DNA from: Bacteroidales bacterium
Lineage (GTDB): Bacteria > Bacteroidota > Bacteroidia > Bacteroidales > UBA1715
Direction: 5' to 3'
DNA length: 64,000 nucleotides
Assembly (NCBI GenBank): GCA_024409235.1
Contig: JAKSUA010000002.1
Span: forward strand, 157,961-221,960
Position numbers and translations under genes: made by a program. Of the stretch, positions 52,577 to 62,157 are shown piece after piece; position 1 is the stretch's first letter, and each line of letters starts with the position of its first letter. The notes under the pieces were generated by a model, which was given only the letters and a program-made list of their open reading frames with translations, had not been told where the DNA came from and did no database searches.

Positions 52577-53950
52577 ATGAGCGAAAAAATTCCCTACAAA
52601 ATCTATTTAACAGAAGACGAAATACCAACAAAATGGTATAACGTACGTGCAGATATGAAGAACAAACCAGCTCCACTTATCAATCCTGGAACTGGAAAAC
52701 CATTAACTTTAGAAGACTTGGCTCCTATTTTCTGTGAAGATTTGAACAAACAGGAATTAGACAACGACACACAATATTTTGAAATTCCTGAAGAAATTCA
52801 GAAATTCTACAAAATGTATCGTCCTTCACCACTTGTTCGTGCATATTTTTTGGAAAAAGCACTTGGAACTCCAGCAAAAATCTACTACAAATTCGAAGGA
52901 AACAACACTTCTGGTAGCCACAAATTAAACTCAGCTATCGCACAAGCATATTATGCTAAGAAACAAGGTTTAAAAGGTGTGACAACAGAAACTGGTGCAG
53001 GACAATGGGGAACAGCATTAAGTATGGCATGTTCTTATTTTGACCTTGACTGCCGCGTTTATATGGTAAAATGTTCTTACGAACAAAAACCTTTCCGTCG
53101 CGAAGTGATGAGAACTTACGGAGCAAATGTAACTCCTTCTCCAAGTATGACTACAGAAGTAGGAAAGAAAATCTTAGCAGAATTCCCAAACACAACTGGT
53201 AGTCTTGGTTGTGCGATTTCCGAAGCTGTTGAAGCTGCTGTAACATCTGAAGGTTATCGCTATGTTCTTGGTTCTGTGTTAAACCAGGTTCTTCTACACC
53301 AGACAATTATTGGTTTGGAAACTCAAACTGCATTAAAGAAATATAACATTAAACCTGATATGATTATCGGTTGTGCTGGTGGTGGTTCTAACCTTGGTGG
53401 TTTAGTAAGCCCATTTATCGGCGAAATGTTGCGTGGTGAAGCTAAATATCAAGTAATTGCAGTAGAACCAGCTTCTTGTCCAAGTTTCACTCGTGGTAAA
53501 TATGCATACGATTTCTGCGATACAGGTATGATTTGCCCTCTTGCAAAAATGTACACTCTAGGAAGTCAATTTATGCCTTCTGCAAACCATGCCGGCGGTC
53601 TTCGTTTCCATGGTATGAGCCCTATCCTATCTCAATTATATCACGATGGATATATGGAAGCTCGTGCAGTAGAACAAACTGCAGTATTTGAAGCAGCTAC
53701 ACAATTTGCTCGCGTTGAAGGTATTCTTCCAGCACCAGAAAGTAGCCACGCTATCCGTGTTGCTATCGACGAAGCATTAAAATGCAAAGAAACTGGCGAA
53801 GAAAAAACAATTGTGTTTGGCTTAACAGGAACTGGTTATTTTGACTTGGTTGCTTACGAACAATTCAACTCAAAAACAATGACTGATACTATTCCTACAG
53901 ACGAACAATTGGCAGAAAGCTTTGCAAAACTTCCAAAAGTAAATCTTTAA
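52577..53950 (+). CDS. trpB: Tryptophan synthase beta chain, TrpB2 type
   Basis: A 457-residue PLP enzyme that joins indole and serine to tryptophan. Length and the N-terminal extension (YLTEDEIPTKWYNVRADM) mark the TrpB2 type, not the about 400-residue TrpB1. Seen: the PLP lysine in SGSHKLNSAIAQ (about residue 115), TETGAGQWGTALS, and the phosphate-binding GCAGGGSNLGG. TrpB2 proteins often occur outside trp operons and may salvage indole; no trpA or other trp gene is next to it here. It has its own promoter and terminator. Confidence 0.93.
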   Translation: MSEKIPYKIYLTEDEIPTKWYNVRADMKNKPAPLINPGTGKPLTLEDLAPIFCEDLNKQELDNDTQYFEIPEEIQKFYKMYRPSPLVRAYFLEKALGTPAKIYYKFEGNNTSGSHKLNSAIAQAYYAKKQGLKGVTTETGAGQWGTALSMACSYFDLDCRVYMVKCSYEQKPFRREVMRTYGANVTPSPSMTTEVGKKILAEFPNTTGSLGCAISEAVEAAVTSEGYRYVLGSVLNQVLLHQTIIGLETQTALKKYNIKPDMIIGCAGGGSNLGGLVSPFIGEMLRGEAKYQVIAVEPASCPSFTRGKYAYDFCDTGMICPLAKMYTLGSQFMPSANHAGGLRFHGMSPILSQLYHDGYMEARAVEQTAVFEAATQFARVEGILPAPESSHAIRVAIDEALKCKETGEEKTIVFGLTGTGYFDLVAYEQFNSKTMTDTIPTDEQLAESFAKLPKVNL

Positions 53951-53963
53951 GAATATATTCATT

Positions 53964-53998
53964 AAAAAATGCAACATCCTATAGATGTTGCATTTTTT
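53964..53998 (+). terminator. Terminator of the trpB2-type gene
   Basis: ATGCAACATC and GATGTTGCAT form a perfect stem with A and T runs (arms 53964-53978 and 53984-53998) around a 5-base loop. The longer frame of the next gene begins inside it, which rules out that start. Confidence 0.85.
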
Positions 53999-54043
53999 CT
54001 TATAAACCTACTCGTATATTCTATTTCAGATTTTCTGAAAGTT

Positions 54044-54703
54044 ATGAATCAGTATCGTTTCATTTTATTATTGTTACTATTTCTTGGAGAAACAATCTGT
54101 ATACAAGCCCAAGAAATTGATTCCATAATAGTAAGTACAATTACCGAAGATTTCCAAAAAGATTCTATAACAGCAGAATTTCACGAACCTGAATATAAAA
54201 TAGACACATTAGCCTCATTTATAGTTCCTACCACAGACTCACTCATCTGTTACGCAGAAAGTTTATTAGGAACACCATACCAATATGGAGAAAAAGGTCC
54301 AGACAAATTCGATTGTTCCGGATTTACAGGATTTGTTTTTAAACATTTCGGAATACTGTTGCCTAGCAGTTCAACTTATCAATATAAAGAAGCTCCAATA
54401 AAAACAGAAATTATTGACAGCGCCAAACAAGGAGATTTAATTTTCTTTATGGGAAGAAACGGAAGGAAATCCGTTGGACATGTCGGCATTGTAGTCGATG
54501 TTGACACAGCAACACATTCATGCAGATTTATTCATGCTGCAACACACGGCGGAGTAATCCTTACAAATTTTCCTTCTTCAGCATACTATAACCAACGCTT
54601 CATGGGATTTGGACGATTTGAAATACCCGAGTTCATTTATTATTACCAAACCCGAAAAGTTTACTTAGAAGAAACTATAGAATACAACTCCGAAGGAGAA
54701 TAA
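54044..54703 (+). CDS. NlpC/P60 (C40) peptidoglycan endopeptidase
   Basis: A 219-residue secreted cysteine peptidase that cleaves cell-wall peptides. A signal peptide (MNQYRFILLLLLFLGETICIQAQ) is followed by a roughly 50-residue linker and the C40 domain: LLGTPYQYGEKGPDKFDCSGFTG with the catalytic Cys, KSVGHVGIVVD with the catalytic His, and a third polar residue in FIHAATHGG. The start ATG follows the terminator of the preceding gene. Its last 43 bases overlap the end of the convergent gph gene. Confidence 0.9.
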   Translation: MNQYRFILLLLLFLGETICIQAQEIDSIIVSTITEDFQKDSITAEFHEPEYKIDTLASFIVPTTDSLICYAESLLGTPYQYGEKGPDKFDCSGFTGFVFKHFGILLPSSSTYQYKEAPIKTEIIDSAKQGDLIFFMGRNGRKSVGHVGIVVDVDTATHSCRFIHAATHGGVILTNFPSSAYYNQRFMGFGRFEIPEFIYYYQTRKVYLEETIEYNSEGE

Positions 54704-55344
54704 GCAAAAATTTCTCCTCCTTTTCCTCTTAAAAATTCTTCATTACGAAATCCCCACAACACGGATACACAATCTATTCCTGCATTTTTTGCGGTTTCTA
54801 TATCCACTTCCGAATCACCTATATAGATACAAGATTTACTTTCCACAGACAACGCTTTGAATACATTTTGTATCATATCCGGAGCAGGTTTCTTTCTAAC
54901 TCCTTCTAACTCATTTTCTCCATACGCAAGGTCTATCAAATTTTCAAAAAGATAATCACTTATTTTTTTTACTTCGCTATGAGGTTTATTAGACACAATT
55001 GCAATTTTGAAATCATTTTCTTTGAATTTATTTAAAAGTTCAATGATTCCATTGTATGGTTTTGTATTATCCTGACAATGTTCATGATAATAAGTTCTAA
55101 ACAACACAAGCGCATGTTCCAACAATTCTTCATTAAAATCCTTATGACATTCTTTCGTTGAGACCATTAAAGCCCTAACCAATAACTTTTGAATTCCATT
55201 ACCAACAAATTGACGGATTTCATCAATAGAACGCTCAGGAAGTTCCAAATATCGCAATACATAATTCACACTTTCTGCCAAATCCTGCAATGAATCCACC
55301 AATGTACCATCTAAATCAAAAATCACTGTTGAATATTTTCCCAT
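54661..55344 (-). CDS. gph: HAD-family phosphoglycolate phosphatase
   Basis: A 227-residue HAD-superfamily phosphatase of the Gph group. Seen: motif I VIFDLDGTLVDSLQDLAES, motif II IVSNKP, the Lys in GVRKKPAPDM (motif III), and motif IV YIGDSEVDIETAKNAG. The cap helix region (residues 20-90) is typical. The frame runs 12 codons upstream, into the preceding pseudouridine synthase gene; the ATG at 55342-55344, four bases after that stop, is the family start. Its 3' end overlaps the C40 peptidase gene tail-to-tail by 43 bp. Confidence 0.9.
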   Translation of the reverse strand: MGKYSTVIFDLDGTLVDSLQDLAESVNYVLRYLELPERSIDEIRQFVGNGIQKLLVRALMVSTKECHKDFNEELLEHALVLFRTYYHEHCQDNTKPYNGIIELLNKFKENDFKIAIVSNKPHSEVKKISDYLFENLIDLAYGENELEGVRKKPAPDMIQNVFKALSVESKSCIYIGDSEVDIETAKNAGIDCVSVLWGFRNEEFLRGKGGEIFAYSPSELYSIVSSK

Positions 55345-55348
55345 TTTC

Positions 55349-56938
55349 TTAAAAATCTGCTTTACATTCCAGAGTAACATTCTCTTTTGTTACTGGATGT
55401 ATAAATGATATTTTTTGTGCATGTAAATATAATCGTTCCGCCGAAGTTCCATACAGCATATCACCAATAATTGGGCAATTCAGTCCTAATTCATGTGCAG
55501 AATGAACCCGCAATTGATGTGTTCTTCCTGTTTGAGGATAAAACATGACACGAGTTTTATTATCATCTCTTGTTAGCACACGAAATACTGTTACCGCTTC
55601 CTTTCCATCAATTTGATCGACAATCTGATAAGGACGTTCCTGATAATCTGGACGTAACTTCAAATCGATTACACCCTCATTCTTGGAAACAATACCGTCT
55701 AAAACTGCAACATACTCTTTATGAATCAACCGTGTTTCGAACTGATGACGCAAATGCACACAAATTTCCATATTCTTTGCAATCAGCAAAATACCTGAAG
55801 TCGCCATATCCAATCTATGAACAACATACGCTTCACCATATTTTTGCTTTGCCCACGACTCAACGGACGGCTGAGGAATCTTTCCTGCTACAGAAAGAAC
55901 ATCGTAGGGTTTATTTACAGCAACCAACCACTGGTCCTCATATAAGACCTCAATGTTTAAAGAAAATTCAGATTCTTTAGCATAACGGTTTTCTTCAACA
56001 TCAAGCCCCTGCAACATAAAATTTAGAATTGGCTCACATTTCGATTTACAAGCCTTATAAAAATTGCCATGCCTCCTTATTTCTCCTTTTGGCGATTTGC
56101 CCCACCAAAATTCAGCCATAGCTACTGGCTGCAAATTATTTAAATATGCATATTGCAACATACGAGGTGCTGCACATTCCCCAGCACCTGCCGGAGGTAA
56201 ATTTTCTTTCCAAATATCCAAAGCTGTTTTTCTCTCACCTTTTGCATTTAGAAAAACAAAATGCTCAAATATTTTACGTTGCAGTATATTGGACAACTCC
56301 CTTCGCTTTTGAGAAAGATTCTCTATTTTAGATTTTAATTCGTCCCTTAAAACCTGCATTTCTTGTAACTGTTGCTTCAAACTAATCTGCAAACGTTTAT
56401 ATTCAGCTTTTTGAAACTGACTTTCCCGCACAAATTCATCCAATATTGCTTTATCTTTCACAAAAAGACGTTTTTCATCGCGTTTAATTTTTGCCAAACG
56501 CATGTTTTCTTTCTCCTCCGATAATGCTTTATCGACGTCTTTCTGTTTTTGTGAAAACATTTCAAACACTGGATTTTCTGATAAAAGTTTTATTTTTTTA
56601 TTTATATCAGAAATCTCTTTTTCACCTTTTTTAAAGAAGCCATTCTCCTGAATCAAATCATATACAGGCGGAACAAAATATTCATGAACATTTTTCCCTT
56701 GAATCTGTCCAGAAAAAGCAGAAACAAAGCCAACTTTTCCATTGATATCTTTTACAACGAGAACGCCAAACATTTTCCCCCCATCCAGTTCCTGTTTCCA
56801 ATCATTCCGCGACAAGACATATTGCTGTAGTTGATTTGCCGCATATATCGATAAAATATGAGGAGCATAGCAAAACGGACAAGTAAACTTGTCTGGTAAA
56901 GCAATCTTTGAAATATCTTTTTCAAATGAATGAAACAT
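55349..56938 (-). CDS. RluA-family pseudouridine synthase with long coiled-coil N-terminus
   Basis: A 529-residue protein whose last 210 residues are an RluA-type synthase: VLYEDQWLVAVNKPYDVLSVAG, VVHRLDMATSGILLIAKN with the catalytic Asp in HRLD, and MFYPQTGRTHQLRVHSA. Ahead of it lie a domain starting FTCPFCYAPH (CxxC), a WKENLPPAGAGECAAPRMLQYAY block, and a long coiled coil (about residues 125-240). There is no S4 domain. This layout is a recurrent Bacteroidota and Proteobacteria variant whose RNA target is not established. The ATG at 56938 is used since the longer frame begins at TTG. It probably shares a transcript with gph. Confidence 0.85.
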   Translation of the reverse strand: MFHSFEKDISKIALPDKFTCPFCYAPHILSIYAANQLQQYVLSRNDWKQELDGGKMFGVLVVKDINGKVGFVSAFSGQIQGKNVHEYFVPPVYDLIQENGFFKKGEKEISDINKKIKLLSENPVFEMFSQKQKDVDKALSEEKENMRLAKIKRDEKRLFVKDKAILDEFVRESQFQKAEYKRLQISLKQQLQEMQVLRDELKSKIENLSQKRRELSNILQRKIFEHFVFLNAKGERKTALDIWKENLPPAGAGECAAPRMLQYAYLNNLQPVAMAEFWWGKSPKGEIRRHGNFYKACKSKCEPILNFMLQGLDVEENRYAKESEFSLNIEVLYEDQWLVAVNKPYDVLSVAGKIPQPSVESWAKQKYGEAYVVHRLDMATSGILLIAKNMEICVHLRHQFETRLIHKEYVAVLDGIVSKNEGVIDLKLRPDYQERPYQIVDQIDGKEAVTVFRVLTRDDNKTRVMFYPQTGRTHQLRVHSAHELGLNCPIIGDMLYGTSAERLYLHAQKISFIHPVTKENVTLECKADF

Positions 56939-57017
56939 TGCTGTCTGCGTTTTGCACAATTTTATTCACTAGAAATTTTAGACGCTGTAAAATTATGTAT
57001 TTTTACAAAAAATCTCT

Positions 57018-58244
57018 ATGGCTCATTTTCGTATTCGATATGCAAGATACAACGGACGCTTCAAAGCCTGTACTATGCTTGATCACATTGAATATTGTAA
57101 AGAAGAAGCAGTTGCATTTCCCCAAAATATTGGAAGATTAGAAAGTCTTTTAAGCCATGGAAAATTGGAACAAAATGAAGACGCCTTCTTTCTTGACATT
57201 TGGTCTTCAACATCAGAAAATCTAAAACCAGTAATATTTTGGATACATGGCGGAGCATTTGTTGCCGGCGGAAGCAGCGACAATCAGAATGACGCAAGCA
57301 AACTAGCAGAAAATGCAGATTGTATTGTTGTTAGTGTAACATACAGAATAGGATTCCTTGGAACAAGCTATTTCGAAACAATACCTCAAACAAATTGCGG
57401 ATTCCACGACATTATTACCGCATTGGAATGGACAAACAAAAACATAGCCCAATTTGGTGGAGACAAAAACAACATTACAATTGCAGGACAATCATCCGGA
57501 GCATGGTACGCAATGGCAATCCACACATCTCCACTTTTACAGCACCTTTTTCAAAAGACGATGCTTTTTAGTTGGCCGGGAACAATGAAGGCTATAACAC
57601 AAAAGACATCGCAATCCATATCCAATGAATTCTTTCAAAAAATCAAAAACATTGAGACTGAAAATTTAGAGAAGATTCTTCGGATTCAAAAAATTGTAGG
57701 AAAAAGGAATAGAAAAAAACGCAAATTTGACGTACCACTGCTTCCTACTATAGAAAAAGGTTACATTTCCGATGATTTTTTCAGAGATGTAAAAAAAATC
57801 GACAAAAAAATATTTCTTCAATATACTAAAGACGAGTGTGGAGCATACTTATATCATTATCCAATCAGTAAAAACACTTCACCGCTGCTTGTTTCATTCT
57901 TCTTAAGAAGATATTGCCCTGAAAAAACATATAAAAAACTTCTTGAACTCAGGAAACAAACCAAAGACACGTATCAAGCAACATTAGCCCTCGCATCAGA
58001 ATATGTATTTCATAAACCAGCGAATAAAATTGCAGAGATTTCGGGGAATAATGCAGTAATTCACGAGTTCAATTTCCCAACAAAGAACGAAAGGACTAAA
58101 TGTTGCCATTGTTTTGACTTACCATTTATTTTTGGTTGTATCAACAACTGGGAAAACAGCAAATTGTTTGAAGGCTGCAATCGCGAAGACATGCAACGCG
58201 AATCCTTAAAAATGCAAGAAATCATCAAAAATTTTATTTATTAG
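57018..58244 (+). CDS. Carboxylesterase, type B family
   Basis: A 408-residue alpha/beta-hydrolase of the carboxylesterase/cholinesterase type. Seen: the oxyanion-hole block VIFWIHGGAFVAGGSSD, VSVTYRIGFLG, the nucleophile elbow IAGQSSGAWYA (GxSxG), and a late CHCFDLPFIFGC where the His catalytic region lies. At 408 residues it is shorter than the typical 500, and it has no signal peptide, so it is probably cytoplasmic. Substrate unknown. A TATTTTTA element at 56998-57005 may be the promoter. Confidence 0.85.
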   Translation: MAHFRIRYARYNGRFKACTMLDHIEYCKEEAVAFPQNIGRLESLLSHGKLEQNEDAFFLDIWSSTSENLKPVIFWIHGGAFVAGGSSDNQNDASKLAENADCIVVSVTYRIGFLGTSYFETIPQTNCGFHDIITALEWTNKNIAQFGGDKNNITIAGQSSGAWYAMAIHTSPLLQHLFQKTMLFSWPGTMKAITQKTSQSISNEFFQKIKNIETENLEKILRIQKIVGKRNRKKRKFDVPLLPTIEKGYISDDFFRDVKKIDKKIFLQYTKDECGAYLYHYPISKNTSPLLVSFFLRRYCPEKTYKKLLELRKQTKDTYQATLALASEYVFHKPANKIAEISGNNAVIHEFNFPTKNERTKCCHCFDLPFIFGCINNWENSKLFEGCNREDMQRESLKMQEIIKNFIY

Positions 58245-58285
58245 AAAATTCACACGCAATAAAAGTCCGCAACAAGCGTTTTTGC

Positions 58286-58316
58286 TTTGTTTATCGAAAA
58301 AAGATTGTTACATTTG
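58286..58316 (+). promoter_or_regulatory. Promoter of the uppS-bamA-skp operon
   Basis: TTTG (58286-58289), 19 bp, TACATTTG (58309-58316): a near-perfect Bacteroidota housekeeping promoter, followed by an untranslated leader of about 78 bases. The 58245-58285 stretch upstream holds nothing else. Confidence 0.75.
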
Positions 58317-58400
58317 AACGCGTATTGTACCTGTTCTCAGACACAATATATGAAATATGTAATGCTTTAACTATCAGCATTTCACGAAAATGTAATTTCT

Positions 58401-59141
58401 ATGAAAGAAATGATACAAGACGATATAGATTTTTCAAAACTTCCAGAACACGTAGCAATTACGATGGACGGAAACGGCAGATGGGCTAAAAAAAGAGGAA
58501 ACATCCGTCTAATTGGTCACCAAAAAGGTGTATCTACCGTTAGTGACATTGTTACTGCCGCTGCAGAAATTGGAATCAAATATCTTACACTTTATACATT
58601 TTCTACAGAAAACTGGAATCGTCCTCAAGACGAAGTTTCCGGTTTGATGAACTTACTTATAAGTGCTTCAGAAAAAAATCTTGAAAAACTATTAAAGAAC
58701 AATGTACGTTTGATTACAATCGGAGATTTTTCAAGTTTACCGCAAACAGTACAAAACTCTTTACAGAACGTAATTGACAAAACCGCTCAAAATAAAGGTT
58801 TAACATTAATATTAGCTATAAGTTATAGTGGGCAATGGGATATTACCCAAATGGTAAAATCCATCGCAAAAAAATGTCAAAACGGAGAAATGAATTTCGA
58901 AGAAATCACTCCTGACACAATAAAAGACCATTTGAGTACCAAAAACATCCCAGATCCTGAACTTCTTATAAGAACAAGCGGAGAATACAGAATCAGCAAT
59001 TTCCTATTATGGCAAATTGCATATTCAGAACTTTACTTTACAGATATTTTATGGCCGGATTTTTCAAAAGAAGAGTTCATTAATGCTATAAAAGACTTCC
59101 AGAACCGTCAACGACGTTTTGGAAAAGTTGACAACCAATAA
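58401..59141 (+). CDS. uppS: Undecaprenyl diphosphate synthase
   Basis: A 246-residue cis-prenyltransferase that extends farnesyl diphosphate to the C55 lipid carrier for cell wall and O-antigen synthesis. Seen: HVAITMDGNGRWAKKRG (diphosphate-binding Asp), TLYTFSTENWNRPQDEV, and the C-terminal ELLIRTSGEYRISNFLLWQ with YSELYFTDILWPDF. It leads the envelope operon, 9 bases before bamA. Confidence 0.96.
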   Translation: MKEMIQDDIDFSKLPEHVAITMDGNGRWAKKRGNIRLIGHQKGVSTVSDIVTAAAEIGIKYLTLYTFSTENWNRPQDEVSGLMNLLISASEKNLEKLLKNNVRLITIGDFSSLPQTVQNSLQNVIDKTAQNKGLTLILAISYSGQWDITQMVKSIAKKCQNGEMNFEEITPDTIKDHLSTKNIPDPELLIRTSGEYRISNFLLWQIAYSELYFTDILWPDFSKEEFINAIKDFQNRQRRFGKVDNQ

Positions 59142-59150
59142 CGAGATTTA

Positions 59151-61601
59151 ATGAAAAAAATAAGATTATTACTATTAATACTTTTCTCCATTATTACCAC
59201 GATTTCATTTGGACAATCGGGTATAAAAAAATACACTATCGCTGGAATAGAAGTCGAAGGTATTAAATATTTCCAGGCACCTCCTATTGTAAGAACAACA
59301 GGACTCTACGTCGGCCAAGAAATTACCGTACCTGGACCTGAAATTACAGCTGCAATAGAAAAACTTTGGGAACAAGGGATGTTTGCCGATGCAAAAATTC
59401 TTGCATCTAAAATAGAAGGAAATCAAATTTATCTTACAATTTCAATAAAAGAACGTGCACGATTAAATACAGCAAGCATTATTGGAGTAAAAAAATCTGA
59501 ACAAAATGACATCAAAGATTTTCTTGATTTCAAAACACATATGCAAATTACCGAAAATCAAAAGGATATTGCGCACCGAAAAATCAAGGAATACTATGAT
59601 GAAAAAGGATTCCGTAATGCGGACATTTCTATAGAAGAAATAAACGACAGCACAGCATTCAACAGTTCCAATATTATTATACGTATCAACAAAAACGAGC
59701 GTATAAAAATTGACGATATCGTTTTTCACGGAAATACTGCTTTAACAGACAAAAAGCTACGTAGATCCATGAAAAACACCAAGAAGAAAGCATGGTACAT
59801 TTTAAAACGTTCAAAATATATCGCAAAGAACTACGAAGAAGATAAAAAATCTATCATCAACAAATACAAAAAAATCGGTTACCGAGATGCCAAAATTGTT
59901 AATGATACAATTTATGATATTGATTCGGCGACAATGCATATTGAACTTACCATAGAAGAAGGTAAAAAATATTATTTCGGAAATATTACATGGTTAGGTA
60001 ACTCTGTTTACAATACAGACTTATTAAATAAAGTATTATCTATTGAAAAAGGTGACGTGTATGACGAAAGCCTACTTCAAGATAAGATTTTCGGTTTGGA
60101 AGGAATCAGTTCACTTTATCTTGACAATGGTTACCTATTTTTTAATGCAGACCCTGTAGAATTAGGTTCAAACACAGATTCAATTGACATTCAAATACGA
60201 ATCTACGAAGGACAACAGGCCGTAATCAACAATGTTTCAATTGCAGGAAACACAAAAACAAACGACCATGTTATCTACCGAGAATTACGTACAAGACCAG
60301 GAGAATTGTTCAGCCGTTCCGATATAATTAGAACTCAACGTGAACTTGCAATGCTTGGATATTTTGATCCAGAAACGATGGAAGTAAATCCACAGCCTAA
60401 TCCTATGAATGGAACTGTTGACATTGAATATGTATTACAAGAAAAATCGACAGACCAAATCGAAGTTTCTTTAGGCTGGAGCGGAAAATATTTATTAGGT
60501 TCAGTTAGACTTTTATTAAACAATTTCTCTTTACGAAACTGTTTCCACAAAGAATACTGGAGACCAATTCCATCCGGAGACGGTCAATCTTTAAGTTTAA
60601 GCGTTTCGGCAAACACACGTTATTATCAATATTATAATTTCTCATTTACTGAGCCTTGGTTTGGTGGAAAGAAACCTAATGCCTTGAGCGTCTCTGCATA
60701 CTACTCAATTAGAGCAAACGGATATGAGAGAAGCAACGAACTATACGGAAACTGGAGAACAATCGGCTGTTCCGTTGGTTTACAAAGAGATTTGAAAATT
60801 CCTGACGACTATTTTACTTTATACAACGACATAAGTATAAAACGCTACAAATTAAACAATTACAACCTATATCTTCCTACATCTTTACCTGACAGTTTAA
60901 CAGCAAGATGTCTCACATTAGGAACCACACTTTCTCGAAATTCAATCGACCAACCATTATATCCACGTAGAGGTTCATCATTTGCAATGAGACTCGAATT
61001 AACACCACCATTCTCTTCTTTCCGTGAAAATGCAAATGATCCAGATTTAACTGACGAAGAAAGATACAAATGGATTGAATATCATAAATGGACATTTAAA
61101 TCTAAAATGTACACACAAATCATTGGTGATTTGGTTTTGGAAACAAGAATTGACTTTGGATTCGTAGGTTATTACAATAAAAATTTCAAAACTCCATTTG
61201 AACGTTTTGATATTGGAGGCGACGGTTTAAGCAATGTATATTATTATGGTACAGATTTCGTTCCTATGCGTGGTTACGATGCATCTGCTTTAAATCCAGA
61301 ATCAGAAGGTGGAGCATTTTTATACGACAAGTTCTCTTTAGAACTTCGCTACCCTATCGCGCTTAAACCTGAAACAACTATTTATATGCTTGCCTTTGCC
61401 GAAGCAGCAAACGCTTGGATGGAATTCAAGGATTATAATCCTTTCGACATAAAACGTAGTGCCGGCGCCGGAATACGTTTGTACATTCCAATGATGGGAC
61501 TTCTTGGATTTGACATGGGTTACGGTTTCGATAAAATCAAAGGAAAATCCGACGATGTAAGAGGCTGGCAACCATCATTTGTATTAGGACAACAATTTTA
61601 A
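59151..61601 (+). CDS. bamA: Outer-membrane assembly factor BamA
   Basis: An 816-residue Omp85 protein, core of the machinery that folds barrels into the outer membrane. Seen: a signal peptide (cleavage near FGQ), five POTRA-like repeats (to about residue 430; e.g. IKIDDIVFHGNTALTDKKLRRSM and INNVSIAGNTKTNDHVIYREL), and a 16-strand barrel with the FDIGGDGLSN/PMRGYD region near the conserved RGF-type loop-6 motif and a terminal Phe (FVLGQQF). It sits between uppS and the Skp genes, as in many Bacteroidota. Confidence 0.95.
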   Translation: MKKIRLLLLILFSIITTISFGQSGIKKYTIAGIEVEGIKYFQAPPIVRTTGLYVGQEITVPGPEITAAIEKLWEQGMFADAKILASKIEGNQIYLTISIKERARLNTASIIGVKKSEQNDIKDFLDFKTHMQITENQKDIAHRKIKEYYDEKGFRNADISIEEINDSTAFNSSNIIIRINKNERIKIDDIVFHGNTALTDKKLRRSMKNTKKKAWYILKRSKYIAKNYEEDKKSIINKYKKIGYRDAKIVNDTIYDIDSATMHIELTIEEGKKYYFGNITWLGNSVYNTDLLNKVLSIEKGDVYDESLLQDKIFGLEGISSLYLDNGYLFFNADPVELGSNTDSIDIQIRIYEGQQAVINNVSIAGNTKTNDHVIYRELRTRPGELFSRSDIIRTQRELAMLGYFDPETMEVNPQPNPMNGTVDIEYVLQEKSTDQIEVSLGWSGKYLLGSVRLLLNNFSLRNCFHKEYWRPIPSGDGQSLSLSVSANTRYYQYYNFSFTEPWFGGKKPNALSVSAYYSIRANGYERSNELYGNWRTIGCSVGLQRDLKIPDDYFTLYNDISIKRYKLNNYNLYLPTSLPDSLTARCLTLGTTLSRNSIDQPLYPRRGSSFAMRLELTPPFSSFRENANDPDLTDEERYKWIEYHKWTFKSKMYTQIIGDLVLETRIDFGFVGYYNKNFKTPFERFDIGGDGLSNVYYYGTDFVPMRGYDASALNPESEGGAFLYDKFSLELRYPIALKPETTIYMLAFAEAANAWMEFKDYNPFDIKRSAGAGIRLYIPMMGLLGFDMGYGFDKIKGKSDDVRGWQPSFVLGQQF

Positions 61602-61612
61602 TATTTTATACT

Positions 61613-62128
61613 ATGAAAAAATTAGCAGTATTATTTGTAACAGTTTTTCTAGCAACCTTTGGATTCGCACAAAAAACAGTCTATGTTGATACAGACTATC
61701 TTCTAAGTAAAATTCCAGCATACAAGGAAGCTCAACAACAAATTGACGAACTTACTAAAAACTGGCAATCGGAAATAGAAGAACAACGCACGACTTTAGA
61801 CAATCTTTACAAACAATATCAAGTAGATAAAGTTTTATTGTCAAACGATATGAAAGCCAAACGTGAGCAGGAAATTCTTGACAAAGAAAAAGAGCTTAAG
61901 GAACTTCAGAAAAAACGTTTTGGAACCAACGGAGACAGAATGAAAAAAGAAGAAGAACTTATAAAACCAATCCAAGACGAAATATTTAATGCAATCAAAG
62001 AACTTGCTTCAAGTCAAGGTTACGCATTTGTTATTGACGCAGCATCCAGTGCTTATACAGTTCTTTACAGTGATCCAAAATTTGATATTAGTGACGATAT
62101 TCTTCGTAAATTAGGATATATAAAATAA
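61613..62128 (+). CDS. OmpH/Skp-family periplasmic chaperone (first copy)
   Basis: A 171-residue exported coiled-coil chaperone of the Skp/OmpH family, which keeps unfolded outer-membrane proteins soluble for BamA. Signal peptide (cleavage after GFA), the family start KTVYVDTDYLLSKIPAYKEAQ, a long helical arm (about 45-110, rich in Lys/Glu) and a C-terminal beta part with GYAFVIDAAS. It lies 11 bases after bamA and 29 before the second copy. Confidence 0.92.
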   Translation: MKKLAVLFVTVFLATFGFAQKTVYVDTDYLLSKIPAYKEAQQQIDELTKNWQSEIEEQRTTLDNLYKQYQVDKVLLSNDMKAKREQEILDKEKELKELQKKRFGTNGDRMKKEEELIKPIQDEIFNAIKELASSQGYAFVIDAASSAYTVLYSDPKFDISDDILRKLGYIK

Positions 62129-62157
62129 AACTCTAAAACAACATTAATTTATTAATT

